Shown here: one piece after another, positions 8,247 to 17,204 of the stretch
How the letters are laid out: each line of letters starts with the position of its first letter
Numbering within the stretch: position 1 is the stretch's first letter
Assembly: GCF_001889045.1 (NCBI RefSeq)
Contig: NZ_CP018155.1
Coordinates: 1,111,001-1,175,000 of the forward strand
Source: Tenacibaculum todarodis
GTDB lineage: Bacteria; Bacteroidota; Bacteroidia; Flavobacteriales; Flavobacteriaceae
Length of the DNA: 64,000 nt
Direction of reading: 5' to 3'
The notes under the pieces: generated by a model
What the model was told of the DNA's origin: nothing
What the model saw: the letters and a program-made list of their open reading frames with translations, nothing else
Database searches by the model: none
Made by a program: the position numbers and the translations under genes

Positions 8247-8895
8247 TCTCTTTTTGAATATTTTTTAAAAAAGCATTTGTTTTTGAAAAGTGTTTAGAAC
8301 CAAACCAACCTCTCCAAGCACCTAAAGGTGATGGATGTGGTGCTGTAAAAACAGTATGTTTATCAGTATTAATTGAAACTCCTTTTTTCTCAGCAAACTT
8401 TCCCCAAAGTAAGAAGACTACATTTTCTTTTTCTTCAGAAATTTTAGCAATTACTGTATCTGTAAACGTTTCCCACCCTTTTTTTTGATGACTTCCTGCT
8501 TCAGATTCACGTACTGTTAAAGTTGCATTTAATAACAAAACACCTTGTTTAGCCCATTTTTCTAAATTTCCGCTTTGCGGATATTCACTTCCTAAATCTG
8601 TAGCAATTTCTTTAAAAATATTTACTAAAGATGGCGGATGTTTAATTCCATCTTGCACAGAAAAACACAATCCGTTTGCTTGGTTTATTCCATGATACGG
8701 ATCTTGACCAATAATTACGACTTTTACAGCTTCAAAAGAACAAAAATTAAATGCCGCAAAAATGTCTTCTTCTTTTGGAAAACAGGTTTTGCTACTGTAC
8801 TCATCCTTTAAAAAGTTAATTAACTTCTTAAAATATGGTTTTTCAAACTCAGTTTGTAAAATATTATTCCAGCTACTAGCAATTTTTATTTGCAT
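8233..8895 (-). CDS. ung: Uracil-DNA glycosylase, family 1
   Basis: A protein of 220 residues, the usual length. The catalytic motif GQDPYHG is at 63-69 (D65 activates water), and the second active-site motif HPSPLGAWRGWFG starts at H187. Family 1 enzymes usually have SA or SV where this one has GAW; the substitution is outside the catalytic His. LLLNATLTVRE in the middle holds the conserved Asn of the uracil pocket. It removes uracil from DNA in base excision repair. It overlaps the convergent glycosyltransferase gene at its 3' end and is divergent from mutS2. Confidence 0.97.
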   Translation of the reverse strand: MQIKIASSWNNILQTEFEKPYFKKLINFLKDEYSSKTCFPKEEDIFAAFNFCSFEAVKVVIIGQDPYHGINQANGLCFSVQDGIKHPPSLVNIFKEIATDLGSEYPQSGNLEKWAKQGVLLLNATLTVRESEAGSHQKKGWETFTDTVIAKISEEKENVVFLLWGKFAEKKGVSINTDKHTVFTAPHPSPLGAWRGWFGSKHFSKTNAFLKNIQKEIIQW

Positions 8896-8900
8896 TGTTT

Positions 8901-8908
8901 TACTTTTG
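8901..8908 (+). promoter_or_regulatory. -7 promoter element for mutS2
   Basis: TACTTTTG matches TAnnTTTG and lies 23 bases before the TTG start at 8932. An upstream in-frame start at 8890 would lie ahead of this promoter, so it helps to decide the mutS2 start. Confidence 0.6.
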
Positions 8909-8918
8909 TTATCGTTTT

Positions 8919-8926
8919 CAAATATA
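8919..8926 (-). promoter_or_regulatory. -7 promoter element for ung
   Basis: On the minus strand this reads TATATTTG, a match to TAnnTTTG, 23 bases before the ung ATG at 8895. It sits face to face with the mutS2 -7 element, the two separated by 10 bases. Confidence 0.6.
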
Positions 8927-8931
8927 CAACA

Positions 8932-11130
8932 TTGAGCATCTCATCAAAAACATTACAAGATTTAGAATTTACAACGGTTTTACAACAAGTTGAAGAATTC
9001 TGTATTTCTGGTTTAGGTAAAGAAAGTGTTTTAAACATTCAGCCAATAACTAGTAAAAAGAAATTATTTTTTGAGTTGGATTTGGTAAACGAATATCTAG
9101 CCTCTTTTGAAAACGAAAACCGACTTCCAAATCATGGTTTTGATAATATTTTAGAAAGTATAAAAAGACTAGCTATTGAAAATAGCTTTTTAGAGCCTGA
9201 GGCTTTTTTAAAAATTGCTGCTACTTCAGAAGTTGTAAATGAACAAAAAAAGTTCCTAAAGAAATTTAAAGACTACTACCCTACACTATTCTTATTAAGT
9301 GAATCTATTGAATTTACTACAGAAATTTCTAACGCAATAAAAAAAATAATTACTGCAGATGGAATTATTGCAGACAATGCTTCACCCGTTTTAAAACAAA
9401 TTAGAAAAGATATTGGGCAAGTTCGTGGTAAAATTTCTGAGAGTTTTACACGTGCTTTAAGCAAAAGTATTTCTAGCGGTTATTTAGATGACATTAAAGA
9501 ATCTGTAGTTGATAATCAGCGAGTTTTAGCAGTGTTAGCCATGTATCGTAGAAAAGTAGCTGGTAGTTTATTGGGCGCTTCAAAATCTGGTAACATCGTT
9601 TATATTGCTCCACAAGCAACCTTGCAACATGGACGTGAATTGCAGAATTTACTATATGAAGAAAAGCAAGAAATTGTAAAAATCCTACGAACTTTATCAG
9701 AAGAAATTAGACCTTTTGTAGGTCTTTTAGAAGCATATGTAGCGTATTTAACGCACTTAGATGTTGTTGGTGCAAAAGCAAAATATGCGAGAAGTATTAA
9801 TGCATTATTGCCCAAAATAACGAAAGAAAAACAACTGTTTTTTAAGAACGCTTTTCATCCTATTTTATGGCAAAAGAATGAGGAGAAAAATATAAATACA
9901 GTTCCACAAACCATTCAGCTTAACGAAAAACAACAAATTATTGTTATTTCGGGTCCAAATGCTGGTGGAAAAAGTATTACGTTAAAAACCATTGGTTTAC
10001 TACAAGTCATGTTACAAAGCGGCTTATTAATCCCTGTTCATGAACGTAGCGTTACTACAATTTTCAATACAGTTTTAACTGACATCGGAGATAATCAATC
10101 AATTGAAAATCAATTAAGTACTTATAGTTATCGTTTAAAGAACATGCGTAATTTTTTACGTAAATGTAATGACAACACACTCTTTTTAATTGATGAATTT
10201 GGTACAGGTTCTGATCCGGAATTAGGTGGAGCTTTGGCAGAAATTTTTTTAGAAGAATTTCATCAAAAGGAAGCTTACGGAATTATAACAACGCATTATG
10301 CAAATTTAAAAGTGTTAGCTAACGAATTAGATAATGTTACCAACGCAAACATGCAGTTTGATGAACGTACATTAGAACCTTTATTTAAGTTATTTATTGG
10401 ACAAGCAGGTAGTTCTTTTACGTTTGAAGTTGCTCAAAAAAATGGTATTCCTTATAGTTTAATCAACCGAGCAAAAAAACGTGTTGAGACAGAAAAAATA
10501 CGTTTAGATAAAACCATATCTAAATTACAAAAAGAGCGTAATAAATTACAAAAAAGATCTGATAGCTTAGAGAAACAACAAACAAAGGGTAGAGAACATA
10601 TTGATAGTTTACAGGAGAAAGAACAGAAGATTCAAGATAAACTTTCTGGTTTCCAAGAATTATATGATACAAACCAGAAAATGCTTTCTTTAGGTAGAAA
10701 AACGAATGAATTATTGCATAAATACTTTCAAACTAACAACAAAAAAGAGCTTTCTGCTGAGTTTTTAAAATGGGTTGCTGCAGAAAAAGTAAAACATACA
10801 AAGAAGAATCCGCCCAAAAAGAAAACGAAAACCGAAAAAAAACAAGAAAAAGTTGCCATTCAAAAGAAAACAGCTATTGTAAAACAAATTGAAAAAGAGG
10901 TTTTAGAAAAGGTTGTAGAAGTTAGAAAAGAAAAGAAAATTGAAGCCGCAAAAATTGCCAAAGCTAAAGCTGATTATATTTACAAAATTGGAGATCGAGT
11001 TCGTTTAATTGACAGTAATTCTGTTGGAACTATTGATAAAATTGAAAAGAAAAACATTTTTATAAATTACGGTGTTTTTACCACTAAAGCAAAAACAAAT
11101 CAGTTGGAATTGGTTGAAAAAAGAAAGTAA
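8932..11130 (+). CDS. mutS2: MutS2-type ATPase without Smr domain
   Basis: A protein of 732 residues from a TTG start. This start gives the expected N-terminus (SISSKTLQDLEFTTVLQQVE) and lies behind the -7 element. Order of parts: MutS core and lever region (about 1-300), an ABC-type ATPase with Walker A GPNAGGKS near residue 340 and Walker B LFLIDEFGTGSD near 420, a long Lys/Glu/Gln-rich coiled coil (about 510-660), and a C-terminal KOW-like segment (IGDRVRLIDSNSVGTIDKIE). The C-terminal Smr nuclease domain of Bacillus MutS2 is missing; the protein ends soon after the KOW-like part. Roles known in the family are suppression of recombination and rescue of collided ribosomes. Confidence 0.9.
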   Translation: MSISSKTLQDLEFTTVLQQVEEFCISGLGKESVLNIQPITSKKKLFFELDLVNEYLASFENENRLPNHGFDNILESIKRLAIENSFLEPEAFLKIAATSEVVNEQKKFLKKFKDYYPTLFLLSESIEFTTEISNAIKKIITADGIIADNASPVLKQIRKDIGQVRGKISESFTRALSKSISSGYLDDIKESVVDNQRVLAVLAMYRRKVAGSLLGASKSGNIVYIAPQATLQHGRELQNLLYEEKQEIVKILRTLSEEIRPFVGLLEAYVAYLTHLDVVGAKAKYARSINALLPKITKEKQLFFKNAFHPILWQKNEEKNINTVPQTIQLNEKQQIIVISGPNAGGKSITLKTIGLLQVMLQSGLLIPVHERSVTTIFNTVLTDIGDNQSIENQLSTYSYRLKNMRNFLRKCNDNTLFLIDEFGTGSDPELGGALAEIFLEEFHQKEAYGIITTHYANLKVLANELDNVTNANMQFDERTLEPLFKLFIGQAGSSFTFEVAQKNGIPYSLINRAKKRVETEKIRLDKTISKLQKERNKLQKRSDSLEKQQTKGREHIDSLQEKEQKIQDKLSGFQELYDTNQKMLSLGRKTNELLHKYFQTNNKKELSAEFLKWVAAEKVKHTKKNPPKKKTKTEKKQEKVAIQKKTAIVKQIEKEVLEKVVEVRKEKKIEAAKIAKAKADYIYKIGDRVRLIDSNSVGTIDKIEKKNIFINYGVFTTKAKTNQLELVEKRK

Positions 11131-11985
11131 CTATCTTCCTCTTCCTCTTCCTGCTCTCATATCTCTAAACTCTTTCATTTTTTTAGAAATAATATTTTGA
11201 TATTCAGTTTTAGTAACAATTTCTCCTTTTTTAGGCGCAGTAATTTCTAATTTATCTTTAGGATTAATAATTAACTCTGTACATACAAGTGTTGTGTTTC
11301 CTGAACTAACTTCAAGTATTAAACCAGGTAAACCCCAGAACTCCTGAGGTCCATGACTTACTGGAATTTGCTGAGTGTACCAAACTTCAACAGTTGTCAT
11401 TGAAATCTTATTTTCTTTAACATTATTTTTCTCTTTCTTTTTTTCTCTACTATTTATTTTGGACCAAGAAAAAGAATACCAAGTTAACTCTTCTGTTGGA
11501 ATACTTGCTGTTGCTTTATAACACTCATAGTTTCCTATTACTTTGGTTTCAGAATCTAAATTCCACTCAATATCTTGTAACTTATCTTTAACTAAAAACC
11601 TTTTACCATAAAACTCCTGGCTTTGTATTTGAGAATTTTTACTGACATTTTTGTATTGATCACCTGGAGTAAAGTTTTTCCCCCAAGAATCAGTTGCTCC
11701 CGATATTGCATCTATTTTATCTTGCTCTTCAAAGAAAGATTCTTGCTTATTGAAAGTTAAGGTGTAGGTTTTTTCTAATCTATTTTTAAGTCTTTCACCT
11801 ATTTGTTTCTTTTGAGCTACAGACATCCTATTTCCCCAAGTACCTAAATCCATTTTTGTTTTAGAGATATAAGTTGCTTTTCCTTGAAAATCTTTTACTT
11901 CAGGTATATTCTTAGTTAAATAAAAACTAGAGGATGTTGTAAATGATACTAATAGAATAATAATTTTAAATTGTAAAGCTTTCAT
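11131..11985 (-). CDS. GLPGLI family protein
   Basis: The family is named after the motif seen here as QEFWGLPGLILEV in the C-terminal third. A signal peptide (MKALQFKIIILLVSFTTSSS) suggests export. The start at 11985 was chosen over an in-frame ATG at 12027 because it gives a compact signal peptide and because a -7 element lies between the two. The 284-residue protein ends in a short Arg/Gly tail. GLPGLI proteins are abundant in Bacteroidota, are often secreted, and have no established function. It is a single-gene unit, with its 3' end abutting mutS2. Confidence 0.9.
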   Translation of the reverse strand: MKALQFKIIILLVSFTTSSSFYLTKNIPEVKDFQGKATYISKTKMDLGTWGNRMSVAQKKQIGERLKNRLEKTYTLTFNKQESFFEEQDKIDAISGATDSWGKNFTPGDQYKNVSKNSQIQSQEFYGKRFLVKDKLQDIEWNLDSETKVIGNYECYKATASIPTEELTWYSFSWSKINSREKKKEKNNVKENKISMTTVEVWYTQQIPVSHGPQEFWGLPGLILEVSSGNTTLVCTELIINPKDKLEITAPKKGEIVTKTEYQNIISKKMKEFRDMRAGRGRGR

Positions 11986-12003
11986 AAAATATATTTTGTT
12001 TAA

Positions 12004-12011
12004 CAAAAATA
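12004..12011 (-). promoter_or_regulatory. -7 promoter element for GLPGLI gene
   Basis: The minus strand reads TATTTTTG (TAnnTTTG), 18 bases before the ATG at 11985. It lies downstream of the alternative ATG at 12027 and therefore argues against that longer start. Confidence 0.5.
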
Positions 12012-12081
12012 CAAAAAAGATAAACAAAACATATGTTTTTTAATAATAAAATTTGGGAAAGGTGAAAATTATAATAATAAG

Positions 12082-12306
12082 CTACTCCAAAGCATTTATT
12101 TCACTATCGTAAAATTCTCCAGCTTTATCCATTAAATCGGCTAATTCTGTAGCAATATCTTCTTCTTTTTCTCCTGTTAAGTCTTCAAACCATTCAACAG
12201 AATCGTCTTTTAGATTGATTAAAAAACGAGGGAATTCTGTATGCAACACAAAAATATCTTCAGGAAAATCGCTGTTATCAGCCAGTAAAAATTTAGGTAA
12301 GTCCAT
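12082..12306 (-). CDS. Small acidic protein of 74 residues, unknown
   Basis: A soluble, strongly acidic protein with no signal peptide or membrane segment. It starts MDLPKFLLADNSDFPEDIFV and has FPRFLINLKDDSVEWFEDL in the centre and an acidic helix (EKEEDIATELADLMDKAG) after it. The start overlaps the end of the MATE gene by 14 bases, so the two are co-transcribed. I believe similar small proteins exist throughout Flavobacteriaceae, but I do not recognise a named family or function. Confidence 0.75.
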   Translation of the reverse strand: MDLPKFLLADNSDFPEDIFVLHTEFPRFLINLKDDSVEWFEDLTGEKEEDIATELADLMDKAGEFYDSEINALE

Positions 12307-13681
12307 TGTCTTTTGTTTTAATAAGTTTTTTTGTTAAATAATTGAATCTAATAAATAATAAAATTGAAGCAGTTGTTAATCCTGCTAATAAGCCAAGCCA
12401 AATTCCAAAACTTCCATACATTTCTTCTTTTCCGAAGTAATAAGAAACAGGAAAACCAATTACCCAATAAGAGATAAAAGTAAGCAATGTTGGTATTTTA
12501 ACATCTTGTAAACCGCGTAAAGCTCCCAAAACTACAACTTGTATACTATCTGATATTTGAAAAAATGCTGCTGCAATTAACAATTGAGAAGCTATTGAAA
12601 CCACTTCCATATTATCTGCATAATTTTTCACATCAGATAAATCCACATAAATATTAGGTAAATATTGATGAAATATAAAAAACAATAAGGCAAATAAAAC
12701 CGCCAAAATTGTTCCTAATAAAAAGATTGAAAATGCTATTCTACGAAGTTCTTTATATTTATGTAATCCTTTTTGGTTTCCAACTCTAATCATAGAAGCA
12801 ACGCTTAATCCCATTGCAACCATAAAAGTCATAGAAGATAAATTTAATGCAATTTGATTAGCTGCTTGCGGATTTTTACCCAACAAACCACTTAACCAAA
12901 TGGCTGCTGTAAAAATTGCAACTTCAAAAAACATTTGCATTGCACTAGGAAAGCCTAAACTTATAATTTTCCTTAACATTAACTTATCTAAAACAAAGAG
13001 CTTAATGTCTGAAACTAATTTTTTAGAGCGTTCTTTTTTCTTCAATAACCACCATAAATATAGCACCATTATAAATCTAGAAACTAAAGTTCCGTAAGCT
13101 GCTCCTACAATTCCTAATTCAGGGAAACCAAACTTTCCAAAAATTAGTAGGTAGTTTAAAAGCACATTAACCAAATTAGCAATTATAGTTGCATACATCG
13201 GATATTTTGTCATAGACAAACCATCACTAAACTGTTTAAATGCCTGAAAAACTATTAACGGAATTAAAGAAAAAGCTACTAAATCTAAATACGGAAGTGC
13301 TAACTCTACAACCTCAGTTGGTTGTTTCATTAAATACAGTAATGGCTTAGAAAAATATACTGCCAAAAACATGGCAATTCCTAAAACTGTACATAAAAAC
13401 AAACCATGTTTAAATGTAGATTTTGCTTGTTTAAAGTTGTTAGAAGAATCTGCTTCAGCAATTAAAGGAGTTATCGCTGTAGAAAAACCAATTCCTAAAG
13501 ACATTGCTATAAACATAAAACTATTCCCCAAAGAAACAGCAGCTAATTCTGCGGTTCCTAATTGTCCAACCATTATATTATCAACAAAACTAACAAAAGT
13601 ATGTCCTAACATACCTAACATTACTGGTGCTGCAAGTTTCCAATTGTATTTAAATTCTTTTGTATAGTTTGCTAAAATCAA
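12293..13681 (-). CDS. MATE family efflux transporter
   Basis: A protein of 462 residues with about 12 hydrophobic segments arranged as two MatE repeats (about 15-180 and 240-405). The opening WKLAAPVMLGMLGHTFVSFVDNIMVGQLG is typical of NorM-like MATE proteins, and LGNSFMFIAMSLGIGFSTA follows. It sits in the inner membrane and exports cationic compounds in exchange for Na+ or H+ in family members; the substrate is unknown here. It is followed by the 74-residue gene with a short overlap. Confidence 0.93.
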   Translation of the reverse strand: MILANYTKEFKYNWKLAAPVMLGMLGHTFVSFVDNIMVGQLGTAELAAVSLGNSFMFIAMSLGIGFSTAITPLIAEADSSNNFKQAKSTFKHGLFLCTVLGIAMFLAVYFSKPLLYLMKQPTEVVELALPYLDLVAFSLIPLIVFQAFKQFSDGLSMTKYPMYATIIANLVNVLLNYLLIFGKFGFPELGIVGAAYGTLVSRFIMVLYLWWLLKKKERSKKLVSDIKLFVLDKLMLRKIISLGFPSAMQMFFEVAIFTAAIWLSGLLGKNPQAANQIALNLSSMTFMVAMGLSVASMIRVGNQKGLHKYKELRRIAFSIFLLGTILAVLFALLFFIFHQYLPNIYVDLSDVKNYADNMEVVSIASQLLIAAAFFQISDSIQVVVLGALRGLQDVKIPTLLTFISYWVIGFPVSYYFGKEEMYGSFGIWLGLLAGLTTASILLFIRFNYLTKKLIKTKDNGLT

Positions 13682-13771
13682 AATTGAATGCTCTTTTTTA
13701 AAAGCACGAAGATAGTTTTTTTTAGCGTTCAGTTAACAGTTCTAATCTGCAGTATTTTGAAAATTTTTAAG

Positions 13772-13779
13772 TACTTTTG
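13772..13779 (+). promoter_or_regulatory. -7 promoter element for tpx
   Basis: TACTTTTG matches TAnnTTTG, 20 bases before the tpx ATG. It probably drives tpx and the dgkA-like gene. A TTG occurs upstream, but at 12 bases it is too close to be a standard -33 element. Confidence 0.5.
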
Positions 13780-13799
13780 ATATTCTAAAAACACATAGA

Positions 13800-14297
13800 A
13801 TGGCAACAATAACACTTAAAGGAAACCCTATAGAAACTTCAGGAAACTTACCAAAAGTAGCTGCAAAAGCAGCAGATTTTAAACTAGTTACAGTAGATTT
13901 ATCTGAAAAAACATTAGCAGATTTTGCTGGAAACAAATTAGTCTTAAACATTTTTCCATCAGTAGACACTGGTACTTGTGCTGCATCTGTTAGAAATTTT
14001 AATAAAGAAGCAAGTTCTTTAAAAGACACTAAAGTATTATGTATTTCTAGAGATTTACCATTTGCCCAAGCTCGTTTTTGTGGCGCAGAAGGAATTGATA
14101 ATGTTGTAATGTTATCTGATTTTGCAACGGGACAATTTGGTAAAGATTATGGTTTAGAAATTACAACAGGTCCATTAGCTAATTTACACTCTCGTTCTAT
14201 TGTTGTAATTGATGAAAACGGAACTGTAATACATACAGAACAAGTTACAGAAACTGTAGATGAGCCAAATTACGAAGCTGCATTAAAAGCTTTATAA
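13800..14297 (+). CDS. tpx: Thiol peroxidase (atypical 2-Cys peroxiredoxin)
   Basis: A protein of 165 residues, the usual Tpx length. The peroxidatic cysteine is C60 in SVDTGTCAASVRNFN and the resolving cysteine is C94 in FAQARFCGAEG, the positions expected for an atypical 2-Cys enzyme. It reduces peroxides with thioredoxin. It is cytoplasmic here, with no signal peptide (the E. coli homologue is periplasmic by assay but also lacks a classical signal). The dgkA-like gene starts directly after the stop codon, so the two share a transcript. Confidence 0.97.
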   Translation: MATITLKGNPIETSGNLPKVAAKAADFKLVTVDLSEKTLADFAGNKLVLNIFPSVDTGTCAASVRNFNKEASSLKDTKVLCISRDLPFAQARFCGAEGIDNVVMLSDFATGQFGKDYGLEITTGPLANLHSRSIVVIDENGTVIHTEQVTETVDEPNYEAALKAL

Positions 14298-14681
14298 ATG
14301 AAAAATCCTAATGACGGATTTATAAGAGGTCGATTAAGAAGTATGAAGTTTGCACTTCGTGGAATGTGGTTACTTTTAACTACAGAAGACAGCATTAAAG
14401 CACAATCTTTTTTTGCTTTAATAGCTATTATCGCAGGTTTTTATTTTAATATTTCTTCTTTTGAATGGATGGCACAATTATTAGTTATCGGTTTAGTTTT
14501 AGTAGCAGAAGCTGTAAATACAGCGGTTGAAGAAGTTGCCGATTTTATTCATCCAGATTATCATAAAAAAATAGGTTTAATAAAAGATATTGCTGCAGGC
14601 GCTCCTGCAATTGCAGCACTAATCTCTTTAGCTATTGCAGCTATAATTTACCTTCCAAAAATAACAGAGTTATTAGCGTAA
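14298..14681 (+). CDS. Diacylglycerol kinase family membrane protein
   Basis: A protein of 127 residues with three membrane helices and the signature EAVNTAVEEVADF (near residues 75-87), matching the ExxNTAxE active-site motif of DgkA/undecaprenol kinases. The C-terminal IGLIKDIAAGAPAIAAL is also typical. It phosphorylates diacylglycerol or undecaprenol in the inner membrane. The sequence alone does not settle which; undecaprenol is common outside Proteobacteria. It is immediately downstream of tpx and 36 bases before ftsK. Confidence 0.92.
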   Translation: MKNPNDGFIRGRLRSMKFALRGMWLLLTTEDSIKAQSFFALIAIIAGFYFNISSFEWMAQLLVIGLVLVAEAVNTAVEEVADFIHPDYHKKIGLIKDIAAGAPAIAALISLAIAAIIYLPKITELLA

Positions 14682-14717
14682 AATGCTATATTTACCAATT
14701 ATTATTTCAAAAAATTA

Positions 14718-17174
14718 ATGGCCAAGAAAGCAAGTACAAATAAGCAAAAAAGTAATAATCCGTCTTTTATAAAACAAACTCGTGAGTTTTTTAAAAACCG
14801 ACAAACACAAACCATTCTTGGTGCGTTTTTAATATTATTTGCTGTTTTTTTAACCGTTGCTTTTATTTCATTTTTCTTTTCTTGGCAAGAAGACCAAAGT
14901 ACGCTAACTGAATTTGGAGATAGAACAATAAAAACTAAAAACTTACTTGGTAAAATTGGCGCAAAATTAAGCAATTTCTTTATCTACAAAGGTTTTGGAA
15001 TTGGTGCGTTTGTAATTCCTTTTTTACTCTTTATAACAGGTTTACATTGGTTTTTACAAACTAAAACAAAACGAATAATTACCTCTTGGAATTGGGGCTT
15101 AATAAGTATGCTATGGCTTTCTATAACTTTAGGTTTTGTTGAAAAAAAATATGCACTTATTTCTGGAATTATAGGTTTTGAAATTAATGAATACTTACAA
15201 GCATTTCTTGGTAAAACAGGTTTAGTAATTTTGCTAGGTTTCTTTTTTATTGCCTATTTAGTAATGCGTTTTAAAATTACGCCTGAATTAATTAGTAATA
15301 AGTTGAAAGAAAAAAGAGAAAACGCAATTACTAAAGAACATCAAGAAGCTGAATATAAAGCAATGGAAAAAGCTTTTGATGAATCAGAAAGCGAAGAACA
15401 AAAGCCTCAAATAACAACAGAAAAATCAGGTTTTGAATTATCTGTAGAAAATTTACAACCTACAATTAGTAAACATTCTGATGTGCCTGCAAAAACAGCA
15501 ACAAATTCAATTTCTTTAGAAGTAGATAAACCTTTACAGAAGGAATTAGAACCTGTAATAAAAACTACGGAAAAAGTTTTACCGAAAGAAGTAGAAATTG
15601 CTGTTGAAAAAACTATTGAAGAAGAACATTCAACAGAAAACTTATCTGAAAAAATAGTAAAAGATTTTGGAGAATTTGACCCAACCTTAGAACTTGGTAA
15701 TTTCAAATTTCCAACATTCAACTTATTAAAAGAATACAACGAAACAATTTCTATTGACCCAGAAGAACTTGAGGCTAACAAAAACCGAATTGTAGAAACG
15801 CTTAAAAACTACAAGATTGGTATTTCTCAAATTAAAGCTACCGTTGGGCCAACAATTACCTTATATGAGATTGTTCCAGAAGCTGGGATTAGAATTTCAA
15901 AAATTAAAAATTTAGAAGACGATATTGCGCTGTCTTTATCGGCTTTAGGTATTCGTATTATTGCGCCTATTCCAGGAAAAGGAACTATTGGTATTGAAGT
16001 ACCTAATAAAAAATCTACCATTGTATCGATGCATTCTGTTATTTCTTCTAAGAAATTTCAGGAATCTCCAATGGAATTACCAATTGCATTGGGTAAAACA
16101 ATTTCCAATGAAACCTTTGTGGTTGATTTAGCAAAAATGCCTCACTTATTAATGGCTGGTGCAACCGGACAAGGAAAATCGGTTGGTTTAAATGCGGTTT
16201 TAACGTCACTTTTATATAAAAAACATCCTGCAGAAGTTAAGTTTGTTTTGGTAGATCCTAAAAAAGTAGAATTAACCTTATTCAACAAGATTGAACGTCA
16301 TTATTTAGCAAAATTACCAGATTCTGAAGATGCGATTATTACCGATACTACAAAAGTTGTTCATACTTTAAATTCACTTTGTATTGAAATGGATAATCGT
16401 TACGATTTGCTTAAAAACGCAATGGTACGTAACATTAAAGAATATAATGCAAAATTTAAGGCTCGAAAATTAAATCCAGAAAACGGACATCAATTTTTAC
16501 CTTACATTGTTTTGGTTATTGATGAATTTGCTGATTTAATTATGACAGCTGGTAAAGAAGTAGAAACCCCAATTGCTCGTTTAGCTCAGTTAGCGCGTGC
16601 TATTGGAATTCATTTAATTGTAGCAACACAAAGACCTTCTGTAAATGTAATTACAGGTATTATTAAAGCAAATTTTCCTGCAAGAATTGCATTTAGAGTA
16701 ACATCAAAAATTGATAGTAGAACTATTTTAGATGCTGGTGGAGCAGATCAATTAATTGGTCGTGGAGATTTATTATATACCAATGGAAACGATATCGTTA
16801 GAATTCAATGTGCTTTTGTAGATACTCCAGAAGTAGAAAGAATTACCGATTTTATTGGTTCTCAACGCGCTTATCCTGAAGCACATTTATTACCAGAATA
16901 CGTAGATGATGAAAGTGGCATAAGTCTTGATAATAACATAGCAGACAGAGATAAGTTGTTTAGAGAAGCCGCAGAAGTTATTGTTACAGCACAACAAGGT
17001 TCGGCATCTTTATTGCAAAGAAAATTAAAGTTGGGTTATAACAGAGCTGGTAGAATTATAGATCAATTAGAAGCTGCTGGAATTGTAGGTCAGTTTGAAG
17101 GAAGTAAAGCAAGACAGGTTTTAGTACCCGATTTTGTTGCTTTAGATCAATTATTAGAAAACGAAAAGAATTAA
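14718..17174 (+). CDS. ftsK: DNA translocase FtsK
   Basis: A protein of 818 residues. The N-terminal membrane domain (about 35-195) has four hydrophobic segments, followed by a charged, Glu/Lys-rich linker (about 195-320). The motor domain has Walker A GATGQGKS at 481-488 and Walker B LVIDEFADLI near 600. The C-terminal gamma winged helix (about 735-810) contains QQGSASLLQRKLKLGYNRAG, the DNA-reading element that recognises KOPS-like sequences. It anchors at the division septum and pumps chromosome dimers towards resolution. The downstream genes (lolA-like, lptF/G-like) follow closely, as usual in Flavobacteriaceae. Confidence 0.97.
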   Translation: MAKKASTNKQKSNNPSFIKQTREFFKNRQTQTILGAFLILFAVFLTVAFISFFFSWQEDQSTLTEFGDRTIKTKNLLGKIGAKLSNFFIYKGFGIGAFVIPFLLFITGLHWFLQTKTKRIITSWNWGLISMLWLSITLGFVEKKYALISGIIGFEINEYLQAFLGKTGLVILLGFFFIAYLVMRFKITPELISNKLKEKRENAITKEHQEAEYKAMEKAFDESESEEQKPQITTEKSGFELSVENLQPTISKHSDVPAKTATNSISLEVDKPLQKELEPVIKTTEKVLPKEVEIAVEKTIEEEHSTENLSEKIVKDFGEFDPTLELGNFKFPTFNLLKEYNETISIDPEELEANKNRIVETLKNYKIGISQIKATVGPTITLYEIVPEAGIRISKIKNLEDDIALSLSALGIRIIAPIPGKGTIGIEVPNKKSTIVSMHSVISSKKFQESPMELPIALGKTISNETFVVDLAKMPHLLMAGATGQGKSVGLNAVLTSLLYKKHPAEVKFVLVDPKKVELTLFNKIERHYLAKLPDSEDAIITDTTKVVHTLNSLCIEMDNRYDLLKNAMVRNIKEYNAKFKARKLNPENGHQFLPYIVLVIDEFADLIMTAGKEVETPIARLAQLARAIGIHLIVATQRPSVNVITGIIKANFPARIAFRVTSKIDSRTILDAGGADQLIGRGDLLYTNGNDIVRIQCAFVDTPEVERITDFIGSQRAYPEAHLLPEYVDDESGISLDNNIADRDKLFREAAEVIVTAQQGSASLLQRKLKLGYNRAGRIIDQLEAAGIVGQFEGSKARQVLVPDFVALDQLLENEKN

Positions 17175-17204
17175 AAATTCCGCAAAGCGGAAAAAAAAGA
17201 TACA

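Noticed and set aside
8890-8931. Longer MutS2 start at a TTG at 8890
   Set aside because: It lies upstream of the TACTTTTG promoter element and inside the ung coding region, and the extra 14 residues do not match the family N-terminus.
17178-17192. Hairpin TTCCGC-AAA-GCGGAA after ftsK as a terminator
   Set aside because: It is followed by A and not T on the coding strand, and the lolA-like gene starts a few bases later, so read-through is more likely.
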